Positions 25,795 to 32,768 of a DNA stretch of 32,768 bases are shown piece by piece. The translations under genes were made by a program, and so were the position numbers. Under the pieces are notes generated by a model. The model saw nothing but the letters and a program-made list of their open reading frames with translations, did not search any database and was not told the DNA's origin. This DNA is from Phenylobacterium sp. (GTDB lineage Bacteria > Pseudomonadota > Alphaproteobacteria > Caulobacterales > Caulobacteraceae): positions 1-32,768 of the forward strand of contig NZ_JAUYNW010000015.1 of NCBI RefSeq assembly GCF_030698145.1, written 5' to 3'. Within the stretch, counting starts at the first letter, position 1; every line of letters begins with the position of its first letter.

Positions 25795-26214
25795 TCAGAG
25801 CACCTTCTCAGTCGCCACCAGGCGGACGCTGGCCGTGGCCCGAGCAAGCAGCCCGCCGTCCTCGTCCATCAGGCGCGCCTCGACGAAGCCCACGGTCTTG
25901 CCGAGCTGCAACACCTGGCCTTCGCCGAACAGGCGGCCCACCTTGGCCGGCCTGAGGAACGTGACGTTCATGTCGATGGTGGCCGTATAGAGCGCGCCCT
26001 CGGTATGGGCGAAGACAGCCGGACCCATGGTGTCGTCCAGCATGGCGGCCAGGAACCCACCCTGGATGAAGCCGGCGGGATTGCGGAACTCCGGCCGGGC
26101 CTCGAAGCCCAGGCGGATCCAGCCGTCGGCCGGGCGGGCGTCCACGACCCGCCAGCCGAGCAGCAGGGCGCAGGGCGGCGTGGGCAGGCGATCGAGGGCG
26201 GTTGCGACGAGCAT
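25795..26214 (-). CDS. PaaI-type hotdog thioesterase
   Basis: A 139-residue single-hotdog acyl-CoA thioesterase. The core NPAGFIQGGFLAAMLDDTMGPAV matches the active-site helix of the PaaI/YdiI group, with D at the catalytic position. The following strands (TIDMNVTFLRPAKVGRLFGEGQVL) are standard. ATG 26214 is preferred since GGAG lies 8 bases upstream; ATG 26238 would add eight residues. It is cytoplasmic and the substrate is unknown. It is divergent from the M28 peptidase gene over about 100 bases and reads toward the PEPxxWA-CTERM gene, separated by 224 bases that hold the CtrA-type box. Confidence 0.88.
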   Translation of the reverse strand: MLVATALDRLPTPPCALLLGWRVVDARPADGWIRLGFEARPEFRNPAGFIQGGFLAAMLDDTMGPAVFAHTEGALYTATIDMNVTFLRPAKVGRLFGEGQVLQLGKTVGFVEARLMDEDGGLLARATASVRLVATEKVL

Positions 26215-26316
26215 GGCGGTCTCCGGTTGCGAGGCCATGTTGCGCGCGCCCTGGCGCCAACGTGCTGTCAGCAACACGGAGACTTCGATCGCGGGCGTCT
26301 TGACAGGACTCCGCGC

Positions 26317-27711
26317 GTGGCGCACCCGCCGGGCATGCGCATTGCTCTGTTCGCGGTCGCGGCCGCCATCCTCGCCGCGGCGGCCCCGGCCCAGGCCGCC
26401 GACCTCGCCCCAACCGCCGCCGCGCTTCGCGACAAGGCGCTCGCCGACCCCACGGCCTGGGCCGTGGCCGAGTCCCTGACCACGGAGATCGGGGCGCGCC
26501 CTCAGGGCTCGCCCGCCATGGACCGCGCCCGCGACTGGGGCGTCGAGAAGCTGACGAGCCTCGGCTTCGTCAACGTCCATGTGGAGACCTTCGAGACCAC
26601 CTCGTGGCTTCGCGGCGCGGAGTCGGCGGAGATCGTCTCGCCTTATCCGCAGAAGCTGCAGATCCTGGGCCTCGGCCGCTCGACGCCCACCCCGCCCGGC
26701 GGGATCGAAGCGGAGGTCGTGCTGTTCAAGAGCCTGGCCGAGCTGATGGCCCAACCCCCCGGATCGCTCAAGGGCAAGATCGCCGTGGTGACCCAGGCCA
26801 TGCGCCGAACCCAGGGCATCGAAGGCTATGGCTCCGGGGTCCTACCCCGCGTCATCGGCGGATCCGAGGCCGCCAAGCGCGGTGCGGTGGCCTTCCTGGT
26901 CCGCTCCGTGTCCACCGACGACACCCGCCTGCCGCACACCGGCGGCGGCGGGGCGACGGCGGGCATCCCGATGGCGGCTCTGTCCACGCCTGACGCCGAC
27001 CTGCTGGAGCGCATGGTCACCCGCGGCCAGCCGGTGCGGATCAAGCTATCCATGGACTCGACCTTCCGCGAGAAGGCCCCGGCCTACAACGTGGTCGGCG
27101 AGATCCGGGGCCGCGAGGCCCCGGACGAGGTGGTGATCGTCGGCGGTCACCTGGATTCCTGGGATCCAGGCACGGGCGCGGTCGACGACGCCGCGGGCAT
27201 CGCCATCACCACCGCCGCGGCCAAGCTGGCGGGCGCCGAACGGCCGCGCCGCACGATCCGCGTGGTGATGTGGGGCGCAGAGGAACAGGGCGGTTCGGGC
27301 GACGCCTACGCCGCCGCACACAAGGACGAAGCCGGCAAGATCGTCGTCGTCGGAGAGAGCGACCTGGGCGCGGGCGAGGTCTACAACGCCAAGCTGCCCA
27401 AGGGCGGCCTGGGTCACCCGGCCATGCAGGCCTTCGCCGCGGCGGTGACGCCGCTGAAGGCCATCGTCTCGCGGCAACCGGCGGCCGAGGGCGGGTCCGA
27501 CACCGACGGCCTGCGGGCCCTGGGCGTTCCGGTGACCGAGTTCAACCAGGACGCCGGTCGCTATTTCGACCTGCACCACTCGGCCGACGACACCCTGGAC
27601 AAGATCGACCCCAAGGAACTGGCGCAGAACGTCGCCGTTTGGACCGCGTTCATCTACACGGTCGCCGACAGCGACATCGACTTCCGCAAGACCGCCAAGG
27701 AGGCCAAATGA
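26317..27711 (+). CDS. Exported M28-family metallopeptidase
   Basis: A 464-residue zinc aminopeptidase or carboxypeptidase. A signal peptide ends near AAPAQA-A (about residue 27), so the mature enzyme is periplasmic or secreted. The PA-like insert lies in the first half; the catalytic domain has the metal ligands H278 and D290 ([16 protein letters not shown]), the catalytic and binding glutamates E322-E323 (WGAEEQG), D349 (GESDLGAG) and H421 (DLHHSADDT). The set is complete. GTG 26317 is chosen because AGGA lies 8 bases upstream; ATG 26335 lacks such a site. Open sequence further 5' is antisense to the thioesterase and not coding. It overlaps ddl by ATGA, so it appears to lead the ddl-ftsQ-ftsA transcript. 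Confidence 0.9.
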   Translation: MAHPPGMRIALFAVAAAILAAAAPAQAADLAPTAAALRDKALADPTAWAVAESLTTEIGARPQGSPAMDRARDWGVEKLTSLGFVNVHVETFETTSWLRGAESAEIVSPYPQKLQILGLGRSTPTPPGGIEAEVVLFKSLAELMAQPPGSLKGKIAVVTQAMRRTQGIEGYGSGVLPRVIGGSEAAKRGAVAFLVRSVSTDDTRLPHTGGGGATAGIPMAALSTPDADLLERMVTRGQPVRIKLSMDSTFREKAPAYNVVGEIRGREAPDEVVIVGGHLDSWDPGTGAVDDAAGIAITTAAAKLAGAERPRRTIRVVMWGAEEQGGSGDAYAAAHKDEAGKIVVVGESDLGAGEVYNAKLPKGGLGHPAMQAFAAAVTPLKAIVSRQPAAEGGSDTDGLRALGVPVTEFNQDAGRYFDLHHSADDTLDKIDPKELAQNVAVWTAFIYTVADSDIDFRKTAKEAK

Positions 27712-28685
27712 GCAAGCCTCTCGCCGGCCGCCATGTGGCCCTACTGATGGGTGGGTTGTCCTCCGAGCGGGAGGTCAGCCTGGTCTCCGGCCGCGAGTGC
27801 GGCGACGCCCTGGAACGGCTGGGCGCCAAGGTCACCCGCGTCGACGCCGGGCGCGACCTGGCCCAGGTCCTGGCCAGGCTGAAGCCCGACGTCTGCTTCA
27901 ACGCCCTGCACGGGGAATGGGGTGAGGACGGCTGCGTCCAGGGCGTCCTGGAGACGCTTGGCCTGCGCTACACCCACTCCGGGGTGCTGGCCTCGGCGCT
28001 GGCCATGGACAAGGCCAAGTCCAAGGCGGTGCTGGCCGCGGCCGGGGTGACCGTGCCGGCGGGCGGGCTGTTCAACCGCTTCGAGGCCGCCGCCGACCAC
28101 GTCATGCCGCCGCCCTATGTGGTGAAGCCCAACGCCGAGGGTTCGTCGGTGGGCGTGTTCATCGTCCAGGATGGCGCCAACCGCCCGCCCCAGGAGATCG
28201 CCGCGCCCAGCTGGACCTTTGGTGAGGAGGTGATGATCGAGCCCTATATCCGCGGCCGGGAGCTGGCCGTGGCCGTGATGGACGGCAAGGCGATCACGGT
28301 GACGGACATAGTGCCGCGCTCAGGTTTCTACGACTACGAAGCCAAGTACCGGGACGGGGGGTCTGAGCACATCGTTCCAGCCCAAATTCCCTTGCACGCC
28401 TTCGAAAAGGCCCTGGAGCTGTCGGAGCGGGCCCATGCGGCGCTTGGTTGTCGAGGCGTTACCCGATCCGACCTTCGTTATGACGACATTAACGACATTC
28501 TGGTCCTTCTGGAGGTCAACACACAGCCCGGCATGACGCCCACTTCGCTCGTCCCCGAGCAGGCGGCGTCGAAGGGCGTGGACTTCGACCGTCTAGTGCT
28601 TTGGATCACGGAGGATGCTTATGCCCGCGGCGATGCGGGGGGGATCGCGAGCGTCAGCGAAACCCCGGGCCAAAGCGCCCCCTAG
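27708..28685 (+). CDS. ddl: D-alanine--D-alanine ligase
   Basis: A 325-residue ATP-grasp ligase that makes the D-Ala-D-Ala dipeptide used by MurF. The N-terminal [15 protein letters not shown] (14-28) and HGEWGEDG (68-75) are family signatures. The ATP-binding loop [11 protein letters not shown] is at 140-150, and the metal-binding [18 protein letters not shown] block starts at E269. The residues after about 305 are an extra tail whose DNA also encodes the ftsQ start. ATG 27708 overlaps the M28 peptidase stop. The codons for R257-I261 form a near-consensus CtrA box. This is likely the ddlB of the dcw cluster. Confidence 0.97.
   Translation: MSKPLAGRHVALLMGGLSSEREVSLVSGRECGDALERLGAKVTRVDAGRDLAQVLARLKPDVCFNALHGEWGEDGCVQGVLETLGLRYTHSGVLASALAMDKAKSKAVLAAAGVTVPAGGLFNRFEAAADHVMPPPYVVKPNAEGSSVGVFIVQDGANRPPQEIAAPSWTFGEEVMIEPYIRGRELAVAVMDGKAITVTDIVPRSGFYDYEAKYRDGGSEHIVPAQIPLHAFEKALELSERAHAALGCRGVTRSDLRYDDINDILVLLEVNTQPGMTPTSLVPEQAASKGVDFDRLVLWITEDAYARGDAGGIASVSETPGQSAP
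28478..28493 (+). promoter_or_regulatory. CtrA-like box inside ddl, upstream of ftsQ
   Basis: TTATGACGACATTAAC is a TTAA-N7-TTAAC box with one mismatch in the first half (TTAT). It sits within ddl codons 257-262, about 128 bases before the ftsQ ATG at 28621. The codons used there (CGT TAT, ATT AAC, ATT) are AT-rich compared with the rest of the gene. In Caulobacter crescentus the ftsQA promoter is known to be activated by CtrA; conservation of such a site here is inference from sequence. Confidence 0.55.
28610..28614 (+). promoter_or_regulatory. Ribosome-binding site of ftsQ (inside ddl)
   Basis: GGAGG at 28610-28614 lies 6 bases before ATG 28621 and directly abuts the in-frame ATG 28615. 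The spacing decides in favour of 28621 as the ftsQ start. Confidence 0.7.
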
Positions 28686-29532
28686 CACCAAGGCTCGACC
28701 CCAGCCCAAGAAGCAGGGGGCGTACGCCCCTGGAAAATTGAAGGCCGCCCGCGGCGTCGGCTTGTCGCCTGTAGTGGCGCTGGCCGCGTCGGCCTGCGTC
28801 CTGGCCCTGACGCTTGGCGCCACCCTGGCCACCGGCGGCCGGGCCCAGGCCCTGCACGCGGCGGTCAACGAGGCGGTGGGCACCGAGTTCGCCAGTATCG
28901 GGTTCAAGCTGAAGGCGGTGCACGTCCAGGGCGCCTCGGATATGGCCGCGCCGGACATCCTGAAGGCTGCGGGGGTCTACCAGGACCAGCCGCTGCTGGG
29001 CCTGAACCTGGAAGAGGTGCGCAAACGGGTCGAGGCTGTGGGCTGGGTGAAGGAGGCGCGCGTCGTGCGCCTGCTGCCCGACACCCTGGTGCTCGCCGTG
29101 GTCGAACGCCGCCAGCTCGCCGTCTGGCAGAGCGGCGGACGCAGCCGGGTGATCGACGAGACCGGCCGGGTGATCCCTGAAGCCGATCCTCGCCTGTTCG
29201 GCGCCCTGCCGCTGATCGTCGGCGCGGGCGCCAATGAGTTCGCCGCCCAGATCCTGCCGGAGGTGGCCGCCCGGCCGCGGCTGGCGGAGCGGCTGGAGGC
29301 CCTGGTGCGGGTCGACGGCCGCCGCTGGGACCTGCGGCTGAAGGACGGATCGCTGGTGCAACTGCCGGCGGTCGACGAGGGCGCGGCCCTGATCCAGCTC
29401 GAGCAGCTGGACCAGCGTTCGCGGATCCTGGAATTGGGTTTCGAGCGGATCGACCTGCGCGATCCGGCGACGGTGGCGATACGGCCGCGCGATGGCGCCC
29501 TTCCCGGGCAGCTCGTCGCCGGCGGCGCGTGA
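28621..29532 (+). CDS. ftsQ: Cell division protein FtsQ
   Basis: A 303-residue bitopic inner-membrane protein. The cytoplasmic N-terminus is basic and Pro/Lys/Arg-rich. One transmembrane helix lies at about 48-70 ([20 protein letters not shown]). The periplasmic POTRA domain (about 95-165: [11 protein letters not shown], then [35 protein letters not shown]) is followed by the FtsQ beta domain ([14 protein letters not shown] near 235-250). FtsQ recruits FtsL and FtsB to the division site. The start ATG 28621 has GGAGG six bases upstream and lies within ddl, giving a 65-base out-of-frame overlap, long for this cluster. Its stop is next to an ftsA ribosome-binding site. Confidence 0.95.
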   Translation: MPAAMRGGSRASAKPRAKAPPSTKARPQPKKQGAYAPGKLKAARGVGLSPVVALAASACVLALTLGATLATGGRAQALHAAVNEAVGTEFASIGFKLKAVHVQGASDMAAPDILKAAGVYQDQPLLGLNLEEVRKRVEAVGWVKEARVVRLLPDTLVLAVVERRQLAVWQSGGRSRVIDETGRVIPEADPRLFGALPLIVGAGANEFAAQILPEVAARPRLAERLEALVRVDGRRWDLRLKDGSLVQLPAVDEGAALIQLEQLDQRSRILELGFERIDLRDPATVAIRPRDGALPGQLVAGGA

Positions 29533-29553
29533 TTGGATAGAGGGATTACGAGC

Positions 29554-30882
29554 TTGGCGACCCGAGTCGAGGACCGCAAGGACAGCCGCGAAGGCCTGAA
29601 GGCCGCGCTGAGCCGCCAACCCGTGGTGGCGGCCGTGGACCTGGGCGCGTCGAAGGTCACATGCTTCATCATGAAGCCCGACGGCGTGCGTCGAGGCGAC
29701 CGCACCCTGACCGCCGCGGGCGTGGGCTATGTTCAGTCGCGCGGCGTGCGCGGAGGGGCCATCGTCAACCTGGATGAGGCCTCCGACGCCATCGCCCAAG
29801 CCGTTGAGCGGGCCGAGAACGTCGCCGGCGTGCAGGTCCAGGGCGTCACCGTCGCCACCGCCGGCGGCCAGCTCACCAGCCATCGCATCGCCGGCCGTGT
29901 CTCCATCGGCGCGCGCCCGATCTCCGACGCCGACCTGGTGCGCGCCATCCAGCACGCCCTGTCGCAGATCAAGATCCCCGGCCGCCGGGCCGCCCACATT
30001 CTACCGGTCGCCTGGTCGGTGGACGGCCAGGCGGCGATCCGCGATCCGCGCGCCATGTTCGGCCGCGCGCTGGGGGTCGAGCTGCTGGTCGTCTCGGTCA
30101 GCGAGGCCGTGTTCCAGACCCTGGGCGCCTGCGTCGAGCGCGCCCACCTCCAGTTCGAGGGCGTGGTCGCCGCGCCCTTCGCCTCGGCGCTCGCCGCCCT
30201 GGAAGAAGACGAGATGGACCTGGGCGCGGTCTGCATCGACATGGGCGGCGGCTCGACCTCCGCGGCCGTGTTCGCCGGCGGCAGCCTGATCCATGTCGAG
30301 ACCCTGCCGGTGGGCGGCAGCCACGTGACCGCCGACATCGCCCGCGGGCTCTCCACCTCCATGGCCGGCGCCGAGCGGATTAAGACCCTGCACGGCTCGG
30401 CCATCGCCTCGGCCAACGAGGACCGCGAGATGATCGAGGCGCCGCCGCGCGGCGACGATCCGGGCGCGGGCCCGGTGATCGCGCCTCGTTCGCTGCTGAA
30501 GGGCATCATCGCCCCGCGCGTCGAAGAAACCCTGGAACTGCTGCGCGACCGGCTGAAGGCCTCCGGCGCTCCCGTCGAGGCTGGGGCTGGTCTCGTGCTG
30601 ACCGGCGGCGCCAGCCAGCTGGCCGGCGTGCGCGAAGTGGCCGTCCGCGTCTTCGACCGTCCGGTGCGCCTGGGCCGTCCGCGCCGGGTGCCCCACCTGG
30701 CCGACGCAGCCTCGGGCCCGGCGTTCTGCGCCGCCGCGGGCGTCCTGCAACGCGCCGCTTTCGGGCCGCGCGAGGCTGTGTCGGCCAAGGCGCTCGCCTC
30801 AGCCAAGCTGCGCCGCGAACCGTTGGATCCGGGCGCCAACCCGGTGGCCAAGGCCGCCGCCTGGCTGCGCGAGAACCTCTAG
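29554..30882 (+). CDS. ftsA: Cell division protein FtsA
   Basis: A 442-residue actin-like ATPase that ties the FtsZ ring to the membrane. The phosphate-1 motif VDLGASKV is at 28-35, phosphate-2 IDMGGGSTS at about 218-226 and the adenosine motif VLTGGASQLAG near 349-359. The FtsA-specific subdomain 1C lies between roughly 85 and 170. The C-terminal AAAWLRENL is the amphipathic membrane-targeting helix. The start is taken as TTG 29554 because AGAGGGA (29539-29545) lies 8 bases upstream; TTG 29533, right after the ftsQ stop, is an alternative that adds seven residues. ftsZ does not follow within the visible 1.9 kb. Confidence 0.95.
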   Translation: MATRVEDRKDSREGLKAALSRQPVVAAVDLGASKVTCFIMKPDGVRRGDRTLTAAGVGYVQSRGVRGGAIVNLDEASDAIAQAVERAENVAGVQVQGVTVATAGGQLTSHRIAGRVSIGARPISDADLVRAIQHALSQIKIPGRRAAHILPVAWSVDGQAAIRDPRAMFGRALGVELLVVSVSEAVFQTLGACVERAHLQFEGVVAAPFASALAALEEDEMDLGAVCIDMGGGSTSAAVFAGGSLIHVETLPVGGSHVTADIARGLSTSMAGAERIKTLHGSAIASANEDREMIEAPPRGDDPGAGPVIAPRSLLKGIIAPRVEETLELLRDRLKASGAPVEAGAGLVLTGGASQLAGVREVAVRVFDRPVRLGRPRRVPHLADAASGPAFCAAAGVLQRAAFGPREAVSAKALASAKLRREPLDPGANPVAKAAAWLRENL

Positions 30883-31030
30883 CCCACCCTTTCCGAGAGC
30901 GCCGCCAGCCGCCGTCGTGCGACCGCATGGCCGCTTGCCCGCGGACCTGCGTTACGCCAATCCGACTGAAACGCTTGATTCAGCGGCGATTTCCGCTAAG
31001 TGATCGGCGTTCAGGAACGGGGAGTCTCCG

Positions 31031-32509
31031 ATGGCGGACCAGCATTTCGATGTGGTGATCGTGGGCGCGGGCCTCTCGGGGATCGGTGCGGCCTACCATC
31101 TGCAGGCCAATTGCCCGGGCCGGACCTATGCGATCCTCGAGGGTCGCCAGGCCATCGGCGGGACCTGGGACCTGTTCCGCTACCCCGGCATCCGCTCTGA
31201 CAGCGACATGTACACCCTGGGCTACGCCTTCAAGCCCTGGACCCAGGCCAAGGCCATCGCCGACGGGCCGTCGATCCTCGGCTATGTGCGCGAGACCGCG
31301 CGCGAGAACGACATCGATCGCCACGTCCGTTTCGGTTGCCAGGTGAAGCGCGCGGCCTGGTCCAGCGAGACATCGGCCTGGACGGTCGAGGCCGTGCGAG
31401 ACGGGGAGGCGGTCCGCTACACCTGCAACTTCCTGTTCCTGTGCGGCGGCTACTACAGCTACGAGAACGGCTACACCCCGGACTTCCCGGGCGCCGAACG
31501 GTTCAAGGGGACCGTGGTCCATCCGCAGCAATGGCCGGAAGACCTGAACTACGCCGGCAAACGGGTGGTGGTGATCGGCTCCGGCGCCACCGCCGTCACC
31601 CTGGTCCCCGAGATGGCCAAGGACGCGGCGCACGTCACCATGCTGCAGCGTTCGCCGACCTACGTCGTCTCGCGACCCGCCGAGGACAAGATGGCCAACG
31701 ACCTGCGCCGTTGGCTGCCGGCCAAGCTGGCCTACGCCATCGTGCGTTGGCGCAACGTGCTGTTCGGCATGTATTTCTACAACGCCACCCGCAAGAACCC
31801 GCAGGCCGCCAAGCAGCGGATCATCGGCATGGTGCGCCAGGAACTCGGCCCCGACTACGACGTCGATAAGCACTTCACGCCCAGCTACAATCCCTGGGAC
31901 CAGCGCCTATGCCTGGTGCCGGACGCCGACCTGTTCCAGTCGATCAAGGCCGGGACCGCCTCGGTGGTCACCGACCATATCGAGACCTTCACCGAGACCG
32001 GCATCAAGCTGAAGTCGGGCGAGGAGTTGGCGGCCGACGTGATCGTCACCGCCACCGGCCTGGAGCTGAAGGCCCTGAACGGCCTGGAACTGAGCGTCGA
32101 CGGCCAGCGCATCGATCCGGCCAGGACCATGAGCTACAAGGGCATGATGTACCGCGACGTGCCGAACCTGGCCTCGTCCTTCGGCTACACCAACGCCTCG
32201 TGGACGCTGAAGTGCGACCTGACCTGCGAGTATGTCTGCCGGCTGCTCAATCACATGACGAAGACGCGTACGAGCCAGTGCACGCCGCGTAACACTGACC
32301 CGACCGTTGGTGAGGAGCCGTGGCTGGACTTCACCTCGGGCTACGTCCAGCGGGCGATGGAGAAGTTCCCCAAGCAGGGCTCGAAGGCCCCGTGGAAGCT
32401 GCACCAGAACTACGCGCTCGACCTCATGAACCTGAAATACGCCACGGTGGACGACGGGGTCATGGAATTCGCCAAGCCGGCCCCCAGCACGGCGCGCCAG
32501 GCCGCCTAG
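31031..32509 (+). CDS. Flavin-containing monooxygenase, Baeyer-Villiger type (EtaA-like)
   Basis: A 492-residue cytoplasmic FAD/NADPH monooxygenase. The FAD loop GAGLSG is at 12-17, the NADPH loop GSGATA at 173-178, and between them the Baeyer-Villiger fingerprint FxGxxxHxxxWP is complete (F148, G150, H154, W158, P159). A TWDLFRYPGIRSDSDMYT segment and a late ATGLELK segment also match EtaA/MymA-like enzymes, which oxidise ketones or sulfur compounds; the substrate is not known. ATG 31031 has GGGGAG 7 bases upstream. The 148-base gap to ftsA holds a GANTC site (30977-30981) and no clear terminator. The gene is unrelated to division, and its position between ftsA and an IS element suggests later insertion. 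Confidence 0.92.
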   Translation: MADQHFDVVIVGAGLSGIGAAYHLQANCPGRTYAILEGRQAIGGTWDLFRYPGIRSDSDMYTLGYAFKPWTQAKAIADGPSILGYVRETARENDIDRHVRFGCQVKRAAWSSETSAWTVEAVRDGEAVRYTCNFLFLCGGYYSYENGYTPDFPGAERFKGTVVHPQQWPEDLNYAGKRVVVIGSGATAVTLVPEMAKDAAHVTMLQRSPTYVVSRPAEDKMANDLRRWLPAKLAYAIVRWRNVLFGMYFYNATRKNPQAAKQRIIGMVRQELGPDYDVDKHFTPSYNPWDQRLCLVPDADLFQSIKAGTASVVTDHIETFTETGIKLKSGEELAADVIVTATGLELKALNGLELSVDGQRIDPARTMSYKGMMYRDVPNLASSFGYTNASWTLKCDLTCEYVCRLLNHMTKTRTSQCTPRNTDPTVGEEPWLDFTSGYVQRAMEKFPKQGSKAPWKLHQNYALDLMNLKYATVDDGVMEFAKPAPSTARQAA

Positions 32510-32634
32510 CCCCGGCTGTATGTCCTGTGGACGTTCGCGGGCGACCCTGGGGACAATCGTGGGGACCGAGTGTGAGCCGCCGGAATGAGCGCGAGACGAC
32601 GCGCCGAAACCACAAGCTTCACCGCAAGCTCTAG

Positions 32635-32768
32635 GTAGCGGTGACCATTTAGCTATTTGAGCCACAGCATGATGGCGGCGAGGGTGACGAAGCCCATGAA
32701 GGTGGACGCGAGCTTGTCGTATCGGGTTGCGATGCGCCGGAAGTGCTTGATGCGGCTGAAGAAGCGTT
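32635..32768 (-). mobile_element. IS5-family insertion sequence, one end (continues beyond window)
   Basis: The last ~130 bases belong to an insertion sequence whose transposase reads inward from beyond the window edge. The element's end must lie between the monooxygenase stop (32509) and the transposase stop (32653). A CTAG at 32631-32634, a YTAR-type target as used by part of the IS5 family, is a candidate junction. The inverted repeat could not be proved because the other end is not visible. A 20-codon open stretch (32572-32634) ends at this CTAG; I do not regard it as a gene. Confidence 0.6.
32653..32768 (-). CDS. IS5-family transposase, C-terminal 37 residues (partial)
   Basis: On the minus strand the frame from the window edge to TAG at 32653-32655 translates as RFFSRIKHFRRIATRYDKLA, then STFMGFVTLAAIMLWLK. 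This is the conserved C-terminus of IS5-family (IS427-like) DDE transposases: the R-F-F-x-R-I-K-x-F-R-R-I-A-T-R-Y-D-K motif includes the catalytic-region glutamate neighbours, followed by a hydrophobic tail. The rest of the gene lies beyond the window, so it cannot be told whether the transposase is intact or in two frames. Confidence 0.85.
   Translation of the reverse strand, partial: RFFSRIKHFRRIATRYDKLASTFMGFVTLAAIMLWLK

Noticed and set aside
25651..26316. N-terminal extension of the M28 peptidase by 222 codons
   Set aside because: The extension runs antisense through the thioesterase gene and lacks peptidase sequence; a signal peptide begins just after GTG 26317.
32572..32634. 20-codon open stretch (GTG to TAG) before the IS
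   Set aside because: Too short, with no ribosome-binding site and no recognisable product; it could be a remnant cut by the IS, but this cannot be shown.
1..32768. CRISPR arrays, tRNA genes, phage or toxin-antitoxin modules
   Set aside because: No regularly spaced repeats, tRNA-like cloverleaf sequence or phage/TA protein motifs were seen.

Overview
The window is GC-rich (roughly 70% by eye) and comes from an alphaproteobacterium, most likely a member of the Caulobacterales such as Phenylobacterium or Caulobacter. The evidence is the complete alphaproteobacterial-style dcw (division and cell wall) cluster, an RNase P RNA gene just upstream of mraZ, sparse TTAA motifs of the CtrA type placed at promoters, a group of GANTC (CcrM-type) sites, a PEPxxWA-CTERM exported protein, and many short-chain-dehydrogenase, acyl-CoA and BVMO genes. 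Genus is inference; no rRNA is present.

Region 1 (1-9684) is accessory metabolism. It holds the end of an acyl-CoA dehydrogenase, a mirrored palindromic repeat, a DUF3052-like protein convergent with a gamma-carbonic-anhydrase-like protein and a glutathione transferase, then a divergent set: EamA transporter, AmpD/AmiD-type amidase with a peptidoglycan-binding domain, and GNAT acetyltransferase. Next come an RhlG-like SDR, an acyl-CoA synthetase on the opposite strand, a divergent double-hotdog protein, and a soluble MCP-tip/Cache sensor protein.

Region 2 (9685-24062) holds rnpB, an unusually AT-rich control region, and then mraZ-rsmH-ftsL-ftsI-murE-murF-mraY-murD-ftsW-murG-murC-murB. Nearly all neighbours overlap by 1-8 bases or are separated by a few bases. 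The products convert UDP-MurNAc into lipid II and build the septal synthase: MurB/C/D/E/F make UDP-MurNAc-pentapeptide, MraY and MurG make lipid I and lipid II, and FtsW and FtsI polymerise and cross-link with FtsL as partner. The likely breaks are the 55-base gap before ftsW and the leader of mraZ.

Region 3 (24026-27711) interrupts the usual murB-ddl junction. It has a histidine-phosphatase-family gene overlapping murB, a PEPxxWA-CTERM protein and a PaaI-type thioesterase on the minus strand, and an exported M28 peptidase that overlaps ddl by 4 bases. Region 4 (27708-30882) is ddl-ftsQ-ftsA. ftsQ begins inside ddl, and a near-consensus CtrA box lies inside the ddl coding sequence.

Region 5 (31031-32768) holds a Baeyer-Villiger-type flavin monooxygenase and the end of an IS5-family transposase, where ftsZ would normally be expected. 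ftsZ may lie beyond the window.

Most notable are the TTAA/CtrA-like boxes in front of mraZ, ftsW, ftsQ and, as a perfect TTAA-N7-TTAA, the PEPxxWA-CTERM gene. This suggests cell-cycle control of an uncharacterised exported protein located inside the division cluster. No CRISPR array, tRNA or rRNA was seen.
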